DNA from: Anaerolineae bacterium
GTDB lineage: Bacteria > Chloroflexota > Anaerolineae > Aggregatilineales > UBA2796
Assembly (NCBI GenBank): GCA_020851855.1
Contig: JADZBY010000152.1
Span: forward strand, 1 to 5,462
DNA length: 5,462 nt
Direction of reading: 5' to 3'
The notes beneath the pieces were generated by a model. It was not told where the DNA came from. It was given only the letters and a program-made list of their open reading frames with translations, and did no database searches. A program made the translations under genes and the position numbers. This document shows positions 1 through 5,320 of the stretch, one piece after another. Numbering within the stretch: position 1 is the first letter of the stretch; every line of letters starts with the position of its first letter.

Positions 1-1738
1 AGCCCAGGCCCGTGCCCGGCTGTTGCAGGCCGTTGTCCGCGCGCCAGAACTTCGTGCCGAGTTTGGCGACCTGCTCCGGAGACATGCCCACGCCCGTATC
101 GGTGACGGAGATGGCCACCCAGTCGCCATCCTGCCACGCCCGGAGCGTGATCTCGCCGCCATCGGGCGTGTACTTGTAGGCGTTGCTCAACAGGTTCAAG
201 AGCACCTGACTCAAGCGGCCCTTGTCGGCCAGCACGCGCGGCAGATCGTCCGGGACATCGACCACGAGCCGGTGGTCACGCCGCTCGATCTCCGTGATCG
301 TGCCTTCCTGCGCCACTGCGAGGCTGTCGTGAACGCTCACCGCCGACGAATCGACGCGCAGTTGGCCCGTCTCGATGCGGCTGATGTCGTTCAGGTCGCT
401 GACCAGGACCTTCATGCGCTGCACGGCGTTCTTGATGGTGTTGATGAAGCCCTGCTGCCGTTCGGTGACGGTCCCGGCGATGGCCATCAGCTCTGCATAA
501 CCGCTGATGCTGGTCATCGGCACTTTCAGCTCGTGCGCGACCACGCCGACGAACTCGGATTTGGCCAGATTGGCGGCGCGAACGGCGTCGTACAGGCGCG
601 CGTTCTCGATGGCGATGGCGGCGCGGTCGGCCATGCGCGCCACGAGCGCCCGCGCCTCGTCGCGGAAGGCGTTCGAGCCGGCGGCGCTCAGCGCGATGAC
701 GCCGATCACCCGACGCTCACGCTGGACGGGCGCGACGAAGACCATCTGCGCCGGGTTCGCCGGGTCCACGTCGAGCGCCGGCGCTTGCGTGTCGAGCACC
801 TGCTGCACCAGCGGGTGAGTGAGCAACGATTCGGCGCTCGAAAACGAGTCGGGCGCGCCGGTATGGGTCACCAGGCGCATGTTCTCGCCGTCGGGATCGA
901 GCAGGCCCATGCTGGCGCTCTGGGCGTGGCACACCTTGCTCGACCATTCGAGCGTGACGGCCATCGCCTTTTCGAGATCGAGCGTCTCGTTAAGCTGGCG
1001 GTCCATGCGCTGCAACATGGTCAATTCTTCGACGCGCGCGCTGAGCGCCTGATCGGTAGCGCTGAACAGCCGCGCGTTGTCGATGGCCACTGCCGCCTGG
1101 GCGCTGAAGGCGTCCAGCATCTCGAGATCGGCCTCGTTGAAGAGGCCCGACCGCACCCGGTTATCGACGTACACCACGCCGATGACCTGCCCGCGCACGC
1201 GCAGCGGCGTGGCCATGATGCTGCGCAGCGATTGGGAGATGATGCTGTGCTGGCCGGCAAAACGCGGGTCTTCCTGCGCGTTGGTCGTGACGATGGGCGC
1301 GCCGGTTTGCAGGACCTTGTTCGTCACCGTGCGCGAGAGGGCAATCCCGTCTTTGCCGAGTGTTTCCTGGTCGAAGTTGCGCGCCACGGTGACTTTCAGG
1401 TTGCCGTCGTCGTCCTGAAGGACCAGAAAGCCACGCTCTGCGCCGGTAAGCTGGATGATGGCATCCATAACCTGATCGAGCACGGTCTGCAGGTCAAGCG
1501 ACGAGCCGATCACCTGGCTGACGGCGTACAGCTTGGCGAGGCGCTCTTGCTGGCTGGACTGCTTACGATTCTCCGCCACATCGGCCAGGACGCGCTCCAC
1601 GGCGCTCAGGCGTTGCTCGACGTACACCGGGTCGACCCGGCCCGACCGAATCTGGCTGCGCACGATCTCAAGCGTCTGGCGCGCATTGTTCAGCGCGGTG
1701 TCCAGTTCGCGAATATGCTGTAGCGATTCTTGCGACAT
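1..1738 (-). CDS. GAF-GAF sensor histidine kinase, C-terminus cut by window edge
   Basis: This is a cytoplasmic two-component sensor kinase that would autophosphorylate on a histidine and pass the phosphate to a response regulator not present here. The frame reads open from an ATG at 1738 to the left edge (579 codons, no stop). In order I see a helical, probably coiled-coil N-terminus (about 1-70), a first GAF domain (about 80-222, ending VAIDNARLF), a second GAF domain (about 250-382, ending IAIENARLY), a HisKA segment with the H-box VAHELKVPMTSI (phospho-acceptor His402), and an HATPase domain with N-box NLLSNAYKYTPDGG (515-528), G1 box DTGVGM (547-552), F-box KFW and the start of the G2 box GTGLG. 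The rest of the ATP lid lies outside the window. No transmembrane segment or signal peptide is visible, and neither GAF domain shows an obvious chromophore-binding cysteine motif, so the ligand is unknown. The gene starts 7 bp after the nth stop and is likely co-transcribed with it. The family assignment is secure; the stimulus and partner are not. Confidence 0.95.
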   Translation of the reverse strand, partial: MSQESLQHIRELDTALNNARQTLEIVRSQIRSGRVDPVYVEQRLSAVERVLADVAENRKQSSQQERLAKLYAVSQVIGSSLDLQTVLDQVMDAIIQLTGAERGFLVLQDDDGNLKVTVARNFDQETLGKDGIALSRTVTNKVLQTGAPIVTTNAQEDPRFAGQHSIISQSLRSIMATPLRVRGQVIGVVYVDNRVRSGLFNEADLEMLDAFSAQAAVAIDNARLFSATDQALSARVEELTMLQRMDRQLNETLDLEKAMAVTLEWSSKVCHAQSASMGLLDPDGENMRLVTHTGAPDSFSSAESLLTHPLVQQVLDTQAPALDVDPANPAQMVFVAPVQRERRVIGVIALSAAGSNAFRDEARALVARMADRAAIAIENARLYDAVRAANLAKSEFVGVVAHELKVPMTSISGYAELMAIAGTVTERQQGFINTIKNAVQRMKVLVSDLNDISRIETGQLRVDSSAVSVHDSLAVAQEGTITEIERRDHRLVVDVPDDLPRVLADKGRLSQVLLNLLSNAYKYTPDGGEITLRAWQDGDWVAISVTDTGVGMSPEQVAKLGTKFWRADNGLQQPGTGLG

Positions 1739-1745
1739 GAAGCCA

Positions 1746-2513
1746 TTACCTCTGCCCGTCTGTCGTCTTGGCCCGCACGCGGGAAGCAGAGTTCCCACGC
1801 CGGGACGTGTTGCGTATCCCCTTGCGTCCCGCCGCGCCGCCGCCCGGCTTCACCGTTTGCTGGTAGAAATCGCACCACTCGGTGAGCGGGCAGCGTTCGC
1901 ACAGCGGACGGCGCGCCTGGCAAACCTGGCGGCCATGCGCGATCAGGTTCAGGTGCGCCGCATAGTACGTTTCAGGCGGGACGAGCGCCTCAAGCTCATC
2001 ATGCGCGCGGTCGGCGGATGTTTTCGGCCCGATCAATCCCAGCCGCCCGGCCACGCGGTGCACGTGCGTATCCACCGGGAACGCAGGCCGGTTGAACGCG
2101 AAGCACAAGACGATGGCCGCCGTTTTTGGGCCAACGCCGTGAATGTGAGTCAGCCAGGCTTTCGCTTCGGCCATCGGCAGAGCGTCCAGGAAGTCGAGCG
2201 TGATCGCGCCGCGCTCGCGCTCGATATGGCGAAGCGCTTCCTGGATGCGCGGCCCTTTCTGGGCAGACAGCCCGGCAGCCCGGATGGCCTCGATCACGTC
2301 TTCCACGGGCGCATCGCGCACCGCTTCCCAGGTCGGAAAGCGCGCCTTGAGCTGCGCAAAGGCCCGATCCCGGTTCGTGTCCGTGGTTGACTGACTGAGG
2401 ATGCAGTCGACCAGCTCGTCGACAGGTGATAGGCGCTGCTCCCAGACTGGCGTGCCATACAAGTCAGCGAGGGCCTGGGCGATGGCATGGTATTTCTGAC
2501 GTAAGGTTTCCAA
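1746..2513 (-). CDS. nth: Endonuclease III-family DNA glycosylase/AP lyase with 4Fe-4S cluster
   Basis: A base-excision-repair enzyme of the HhH-GPD superfamily, which removes oxidised pyrimidines and cleaves the abasic site through a lysine Schiff base. Counting from the TTG at 2513 (255 aa), I see the helical core with ILSQSTTDTNRDRA near the N-terminus, the helix-hairpin-helix HGVGPKTAAIVL with catalytic Lys130, the PVDTHVHRV motif with catalytic Asp148, and the iron-sulfur loop C-X6-C-X2-C-X5-C at Cys198, 205, 208 and 214. A basic Gly/Arg/Lys/Ser-rich tail of about 35 residues follows the cluster and is longer than in E. coli Nth. The open frame extends upstream to a GTG at 2582, but that start would lie between the hexamers of a promoter-like sequence and adds 23 residues that do not look conserved, so I prefer TTG 2513; its SD is weak. 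Exact base specificity within the Nth family (for example thymine-mismatch versus oxidised-pyrimidine activity) cannot be decided here. The sensor kinase follows immediately downstream. Confidence 0.92.
   Translation of the reverse strand: METLRQKYHAIAQALADLYGTPVWEQRLSPVDELVDCILSQSTTDTNRDRAFAQLKARFPTWEAVRDAPVEDVIEAIRAAGLSAQKGPRIQEALRHIERERGAITLDFLDALPMAEAKAWLTHIHGVGPKTAAIVLCFAFNRPAFPVDTHVHRVAGRLGLIGPKTSADRAHDELEALVPPETYYAAHLNLIAHGRQVCQARRPLCERCPLTEWCDFYQQTVKPGGGAAGRKGIRNTSRRGNSASRVRAKTTDGQR
1749..1753 (-). promoter_or_regulatory. Ribosome binding site of the histidine kinase, inside the end of nth
   Basis: AGAGG on the minus strand lies 10 nt before the kinase ATG at 1738 and overlaps the last codons of nth. 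A nearer ATG (1746-1744) overlaps the nth stop as TAATG, but it opens only a reading frame of about 18 codons in the wrong frame. The ATG at 1738 is therefore chosen because it leads into the full kinase frame. The arrangement suggests translational coupling between nth and the kinase. Confidence 0.5.
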
Positions 2514-2560
2514 GCGTAACCACGTCCGATATGACGGTGGCAGAACACAGATGACAGATG

Positions 2561-2588
2561 ATTGTAGCCGGATCGGAAGCACTTACAA
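2561..2588 (-). promoter_or_regulatory. Candidate sigma70-type promoter for nth-kinase operon
   Basis: On the minus strand, TTGTAA (2588-2583, 4/6 match to the -35 consensus) is followed after 16 bp by TACAAT (2566-2561, 5/6 match to the -10). This predicts a transcript start near 2555-2552 and a short leader of about 40 nt before the TTG at 2513. It conflicts with use of the GTG at 2582 as start codon. This is a motif match only. Confidence 0.4.
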
Positions 2589-2668
2589 CCGATTCTCCGC
2601 TTAACGGCCCAACGCCCTTGTCATAGACGCGATTCTGCCAACTTGCTGATGACGTTCTTACGTTTCTG

Positions 2669-2677
2669 TGGTAGGAT
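2669..2677 (+). promoter_or_regulatory. Candidate extended -10 promoter of the zinc-ribbon gene
   Basis: TGGTAGGAT matches an extended -10 (TG, one base, then TAGGAT; 4/6 to the -10 consensus) and sits about 50 bp before the ATG at 2726. No convincing -35 lies at the usual distance; TTGCTG at 2643-2648 is 23 bp away, which is too far. Weak, but consistent with a divergent promoter pair between nth and this gene. Confidence 0.3.
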
Positions 2678-2710
2678 TTTCTCCCAGAAAGCACATCTCG
2701 TTCGAGGTCT

Positions 2711-2716
2711 GGAGGG
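2711..2716 (+). promoter_or_regulatory. Ribosome binding site of the FmdB-like gene
   Basis: GGAGGG, a near-complete Shine-Dalgarno sequence, lies 9 nt before the ATG at 2726 and fixes that start. Confidence 0.7.
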
Positions 2717-2725
2717 TAGGGTCCC

Positions 2726-3037
2726 ATGCCCCTGTATGTGTATCAGTGCACGGACTGTGGCGTCCGCTTCGAGCGCACGCAGTCTTTTCATGATGCACCG
2801 TTGACGACGTGCCCTGAGTGCAGCGGCTCCGTTTACCGCGTGATCGGGTCGGCGGGCGTGATCTTCAAGGGGTCTGGCTTCTACGTGACGGACAACCGCA
2901 AGTCGGGCGGCAACGGCAGCAATCACCGCAACACCGCCAAGAGCGACGACAAGCCCACCGGCTCGGAGACAAAAGCGTCCACCGAGACGGCCAGCAGCGC
3001 CGCGTCGACTTCCACATCCGCCAAGAGCGACGCCTGA
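2726..3037 (+). CDS. FmdB-family zinc-ribbon protein with low-complexity tail
   Basis: A 103-residue protein of the FmdB / CxxC_CxxC_SSSS putative regulatory family. The N-terminus MPLYVYQCTDCG followed by TCPECSG gives two CxxC knuckles (Cys8/Cys11 and Cys29/Cys32) that would hold one zinc ion. These are followed by the family's conserved stretch IFKGSGFYVTDNR (about 47-59). After this, residues 60-103 are rich in Ser, Thr, Lys, Asp and Ala and look disordered, as is typical of the family. The name comes from a gene linked to formamidase and amide metabolism in Methylophilus; a general biochemical role is not established, and nothing here ties this copy to amides. It is a single-gene transcript by appearance, divergent from nth and convergent with greA, with its own RBS and a strong terminator. 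Confidence 0.9.
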   Translation: MPLYVYQCTDCGVRFERTQSFHDAPLTTCPECSGSVYRVIGSAGVIFKGSGFYVTDNRKSGGNGSNHRNTAKSDDKPTGSETKASTETASSAASTSTSAKSDA

Positions 3038-3096
3038 GCACGGTACTGTAGCCAAAGCACAGCGCCCAGCGCCCGGCAGGTCAGACTACCAAACGC

Positions 3097-3133
3097 AACG
3101 GGACGGCATCCTGTCGAGATGCCGTCCCGTTTT
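3097..3133 (+). terminator. Intrinsic terminator after the FmdB-like gene
   Basis: A perfect 14-bp inverted repeat (AACGGGACGGCATC at 3097-3110, GATGCCGTCCCGTT at 3118-3131) with a 7-nt loop is followed on the plus strand by a short T run (TTTTGTATT). It ends the zinc-ribbon transcript about 60 bp after its stop. The same stem lies 38 bp beyond the greA stop on the opposite strand. There the trailing sequence (GCGTTTGG) is a poor U-tract, so termination of greA by this hairpin is possible but weaker. Confidence 0.88.
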
Positions 3134-3168
3134 GTATTGCGGGGCGAGGATGGGGCAGGGCGATACGG

Positions 3169-3645
3169 TTATTTTGCCCGCTTGAAGGCCTTGATCTTGA
3201 AGGCGATAGGCCCGGCGGGCGCATCGACCTGTATCTTGTCGCCCACTTTCTTGCCGAGCAGCGCCCGGCCCAGCGGGCTTTCGTTGGAGATACGCCCATC
3301 GCGCGGGCTGGCTTCCGCCGCGCCCACGATCACGTACTTCTCCGGCTTCTCGCCTTCTTCCTGAATTGTAACTTCCATGCCGACCGTAATCCCCGACGTC
3401 TCTTCGTCAAGATGATCGATGATCAGCGCACTGCGAAGCAGCTCTTCAAGCTGCCGGATGCGCCCTTCCAAAAATGCCTGCTGCTCTTTGGCATCGTGAT
3501 AGTCGGCGTTTTCAGAGAGGTCGCCCTGTGCGATTGCTTCCTTGAGCTTGGCGGCGAGCTGAGGCCGCTTCACGGTCTTCAACTCTTCAAGCTCGCGGCG
3601 CAGCTCAGCGGCTCCTTCTTCGGTAAGGTACTGTACGTCGGTCAT
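3169..3645 (-). CDS. greA: Transcription elongation factor GreA
   Basis: GreA enters the secondary channel of RNA polymerase and stimulates cleavage of backtracked RNA, rescuing stalled complexes and aiding promoter escape. The 158-residue product has the same length as E. coli GreA. The N-terminal coiled coil (about 10-75) carries the tip motif GDLSENADYHDAKE (41-54), including the conserved acidic residues Asp42 and Glu45 that help hold the catalytic magnesium. The C-terminal FKBP-like domain ends with the family signature ISNESPLGRALLGKKVGD (119-136). I chose ATG 3645 over the GTG one codon earlier (3648) because the GAGGA Shine-Dalgarno at 3654-3650 would be only 1 nt from the GTG but 4 nt from the ATG. 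The upstream region has two candidate promoters and a large inverted repeat, so expression may depend on leader structure. Confidence 0.97.
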   Translation of the reverse strand: MTDVQYLTEEGAAELRRELEELKTVKRPQLAAKLKEAIAQGDLSENADYHDAKEQQAFLEGRIRQLEELLRSALIIDHLDEETSGITVGMEVTIQEEGEKPEKYVIVGAAEASPRDGRISNESPLGRALLGKKVGDKIQVDAPAGPIAFKIKAFKRAK

Positions 3646-3649
3646 CACG

Positions 3650-3654
3650 TCCTC
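3650..3654 (-). promoter_or_regulatory. greA ribosome binding site that decides the start
   Basis: GAGGA on the minus strand is 4 nt before ATG 3645 and only 1 nt before GTG 3648, so it supports the ATG. A 10-bp perfect palindrome, TCGTATACGA (3658-3667), lies just upstream of it. Confidence 0.6.
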
Positions 3655-3689
3655 AGTTCGTATACGAGTTCTGACTATGGGTATATGCG

Positions 3690-3695
3690 ATTATA
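3690..3695 (-). promoter_or_regulatory. Proximal candidate greA -10 box
   Basis: A perfect TATAAT on the minus strand about 45 bp before the greA ATG. The sequence 17 bp upstream (GGGGCG) does not resemble a -35, so this would be an atypical or activator-dependent promoter. The box straddles the greA-proximal end of the 3692-3816 inverted repeat: its first four bases (TATA) are the end of the repeat arm. Confidence 0.4.
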
Positions 3696-3816
3696 GGCGT
3701 CTGCGCGCACTTCGCCCCGGGGTCCGTATCGCCCTATCCTGCCCCTACAAACCCTTATCCCCCTCCTCCGATGTCCGATGGAAAAGGGGGATAAGATGAA
3801 GTGCGTGACGCCTATA
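3692..3816. repeat. Nested imperfect inverted repeat upstream of greA (leader structure or MITE-like element)
   Basis: The outer arms are TATAGGCGTC plus CGCACTTC (3692-3701 and 3706-3713) and their reverse complements GAAGTGCG plus GACGCCTATA (3798-3805 and 3807-3816). This is 18 paired positions interrupted by a small asymmetric internal loop. Inside them, and abutting the right arm, is a perfect 11-bp stem (CTTATCCCCCT 3754-3764, AGGGGGATAAG 3785-3795). The palindrome CCCCGGGG (3715-3722) lies between the left arms. Both outer ends read TATAGG/CCTATA, compatible with a TA target duplication around a TAGGCGTC terminus. No open reading frame of note is inside. It may be a folded greA leader RNA, a degenerate miniature transposable element, or both. 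Confidence 0.6.
3754..3795 (-). other. Inner hairpin in the SARP-greA intergenic region
   Basis: A perfect 11-bp inverted repeat (3754-3764 with 3785-3795) encloses 20 nt containing two tandem copies of TCCGATG. On the minus strand it is followed by GGTTTGTAGG, only a weak U-tract, so it could be a poor terminator for the upstream regulator gene or an attenuator in the greA leader. No gene on the plus strand would use it. Confidence 0.55.
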
Positions 3817-3821
3817 CGCTT

Positions 3822-3851
3822 ATCTTAGCAGTGATCCGGCCTGCCGGTCAA
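3822..3851 (-). promoter_or_regulatory. Distal candidate greA promoter
   Basis: On the minus strand TTGACC (3851-3846, 5/6 to the -35) and TAAGAT (3827-3822, 4/6 to the -10) are 18 bp apart. The predicted start near 3815 coincides with the first bases of the outer inverted-repeat arm, giving a leader of about 170 nt that contains the whole nested repeat before the greA ATG. Motif match only. Confidence 0.4.
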
Positions 3852-3936
3852 GCCTTACACGGCCCGGCAAGGTGCGCGGACCCTCGCCCCTGGCCATCTT
3901 TCACGCGGCGCGAGGCGAGAATACGCGCTCGCCCCG

Positions 3937-5211
3937 TCACTCCGTTTGCTGTCCCACCAGTTCCTTGTACAGCACCACCGTCGGGCGGGACGGCGTGATG
4001 CCCAGGGTGCGCTCCAACGTCGTGGCCAGCAGCCGGTACTGCCCGATGGCCTTGTCCGTCTCGCCGCGTTCGTGGTACAGCGTCATCAGGTCGCGGTGGA
4101 TGTCCTCACGCTGCGGCACTTCACGCAGGGCGCGCAGGAAAAAGCTGATGGCGTGCTCTTTCTCGTTGAGCGAGCGATACAACCGGCCCAGCCCGATGAG
4201 CGCCTCGGCGTAAGATAGCCGCAACGCCTCACGGCGGCGGATGATCCAGGGCATCTCGATGCGGTTCAGGAAGGGCGACCGGTACAGGCGGATGGCGCGG
4301 TGCCATTCGGCGGGATCGGTGGGCGGCAGCAGCTTGCTGTCCTCGACCACCGTCTCAAAGCGCGCCACGTCGTAATGCACGTTTAGCTGGCCGCTGGGCC
4401 GGTAGAAGCCACCCGCATACGCCGTCAGTTCATAGCCCAGTCGCTCACTGATCTTGCGTTTGGTCACGTGAAAGACGTTCGTCGCCTCTTTGGTCGGCAG
4501 GTCCGGCCAGAACGTCTCAAAAATCTCGTCGCGCGTGACCATCGGATGATCGACGAAGAAGTAGAACAGGTTGCGCGGCAGCGGGCCGTCCCACGTCGTG
4601 AGCGGCAGGCCGTTGACGAAGACGTTGCCGCCGGACAGCGCGTAAACTTCCAGGTGCGGCGACTCGGGCTTGTTCGGGTCGAGGATGCCGCCGTCGAGCG
4701 TCTGTTCTTCGCCCAGCGGGTACGCCAGCCCGGCGCTCACCAGCGGGAACCAGGCCATGTAATCCAGGTAGCGCCCGCTCACGACGAGCTGCATCCCGCG
4801 TGGCAGGCTGCGGACAAGGTGCTCGAAGAACCGTTTGGCATCGGTAGAGCGTTCCAGGTTGTCCAGGTTATCGAGCACCACAAGGCGCGGCTTGGGCCTG
4901 GCCTTGCCGAGATCCGCCGCCAGCGCATCGGCCAGCTCGGTGGCCGAGGTGCGCCCACCGAGCGCCTGGGCGAGCTGCTTGCCGAATTTCGGGTCAACGT
5001 CCTGAACGGCGTCGACCATCGCCTTGAGCATGGGCCGGAGTGCGGAATCGGCTTCTGCGACGGCGAAGTACAGTGTATCGCGCTCTGCCGCAAGCAACAT
5101 GGCCAGCAGGGCGTTGCGCTGCCGATGGCGCGGCGAGACGAGAATCAGGGGATACCCCTCGGTGCGAGCGAGGACTGCCTCGCGTTGTTCCGCAGTGTAT
5201 TGTTGAGACAT
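3937..5211 (-). CDS. BTAD/SARP-like regulator: NTPase-like N-terminus, central winged helix, C-terminal TPR
   Basis: A 424-residue putative transcriptional regulator. Residues 20-165 resemble the nucleotide-binding part of STAND/LuxR-LAL regulators: the strand PLILVS at 21-26 is where a P-loop would begin but is followed by PRHRQRN instead of GxxGxGKT, while a Walker B-like RLVVLDNLDNLE (109-120) and a sensor-like QLVVSGR (141-147) remain. Residues 186-280 read as a winged-helix output domain (LEVYALSGGNVFVNGLPL, a helix with RDEIFETFWPDLPTKEATNVFHVTKRKISERLG, and a wing AYAGGFYRP). Residues 281-424 match the bacterial transcriptional activation domain with TPR-like helices (YDVARFE, RLYRSLNEKEHAISFFLRALREVPQREDIHRDLMTLYHERG, LERTLGITPS). 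ATG 5211 is preferred to the TTG at 5250 because AAGGA (5221-5217) lies 5 nt before it. It follows the hisS-like gene by 86 bp on the same strand. Target genes and ligand are unknown. Confidence 0.85.
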   Translation of the reverse strand: MSQQYTAEQREAVLARTEGYPLILVSPRHRQRNALLAMLLAAERDTLYFAVAEADSALRPMLKAMVDAVQDVDPKFGKQLAQALGGRTSATELADALAADLGKARPKPRLVVLDNLDNLERSTDAKRFFEHLVRSLPRGMQLVVSGRYLDYMAWFPLVSAGLAYPLGEEQTLDGGILDPNKPESPHLEVYALSGGNVFVNGLPLTTWDGPLPRNLFYFFVDHPMVTRDEIFETFWPDLPTKEATNVFHVTKRKISERLGYELTAYAGGFYRPSGQLNVHYDVARFETVVEDSKLLPPTDPAEWHRAIRLYRSPFLNRIEMPWIIRRREALRLSYAEALIGLGRLYRSLNEKEHAISFFLRALREVPQREDIHRDLMTLYHERGETDKAIGQYRLLATTLERTLGITPSRPTVVLYKELVGQQTE

Positions 5212-5216
5212 GGTCT

Positions 5217-5221
5217 TCCTT
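5217..5221 (-). promoter_or_regulatory. Ribosome binding site of the BTAD regulator
   Basis: AAGGA on the minus strand, 5 nt before ATG 5211. It selects this start over an in-frame TTG 39 bp further upstream. I found no convincing complete promoter in the 86 bp before the gene: TTGACG at 5271-5266 is -35-like but has no -10 at the right distance. Read-through from the upstream gene is therefore possible. Confidence 0.55.
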
Positions 5222-5287
5222 ATCGAACCAAACCGGCCCAGGCTCCGCAAAGCCTACCAACCTGTCGTCAATCGCGTATCATTCACT

Positions 5288-5320
5288 GGCGTCCGCCTCA
5301 GCGCGACGGGGGCGGACGCC
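5288..5320 (-). other. Perfect hairpin straddling the stop codon of the hisS-like gene
   Basis: GGCGTCCGCC (5288-5297) and GGCGGACGCC (5311-5320) form a perfect 10-bp GC-rich stem with a 13-nt loop. The loop contains the TGA stop (5298-5300), and one arm encodes part of the C-terminal RRPPP. On the minus strand the stem is followed by AGTGAATGATACG with no T run, so it is not a canonical intrinsic terminator. It may be a transcript 3'-end stabiliser, a partial terminator, or simply GC-rich coincidence. Confidence 0.5.

Noticed and set aside
23..1723. A 566-codon plus-strand open frame antisense to the histidine kinase
   Set aside because: Its translation is a compositionally biased Arg/His/Ala/Leu sequence with no recognisable domain, while the opposite strand encodes a textbook GAF-GAF-HisKA-HATPase protein throughout. 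It is a GC-bias shadow that stands out only because the true gene has no stop in the window.
1533..2390. A 285-codon plus-strand frame across the kinase start and nth
   Set aside because: It spans two genes on the other strand, has no domain signature and is rich in Arg, as expected of an antisense shadow in GC-rich DNA.
2621..3055. A minus-strand frame of 144 codons over the FmdB-like gene
   Set aside because: It is antisense to a clear zinc-ribbon gene with a strong RBS and terminator. The hydrophobic Val/Ala/Gly run results from reading the Ser/Lys-rich coding strand backwards.
3764..3785. Tandem TCCGATG copies inside the inner hairpin loop, considered as a CRISPR- or iteron-like repeat
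   Set aside because: There are only two 7-bp copies, with no spacers, no replication genes and no Cas genes nearby.
3914..3933. A 6-bp inverted repeat (GGCGAG/CTCGCC) just after the BTAD regulator stop, considered as its terminator
   Set aside because: The stem is short and is followed on the minus strand by CTCGCGCC with no T run, so it does not qualify as an intrinsic terminator.
3801..3998. Small plus-strand frames downstream of the nested repeat
   Set aside because: There is no Shine-Dalgarno sequence or recognisable motif, and they run into the antisense of the BTAD regulator. The candidate promoter in this area points the other way.
5240..5255. A short hairpin (AGGCT/AGCCT) between the hisS-like gene and the BTAD regulator
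   Set aside because: It has only 5 bp with a 6-nt loop and no U-tract, which is expected by chance in GC-rich DNA.
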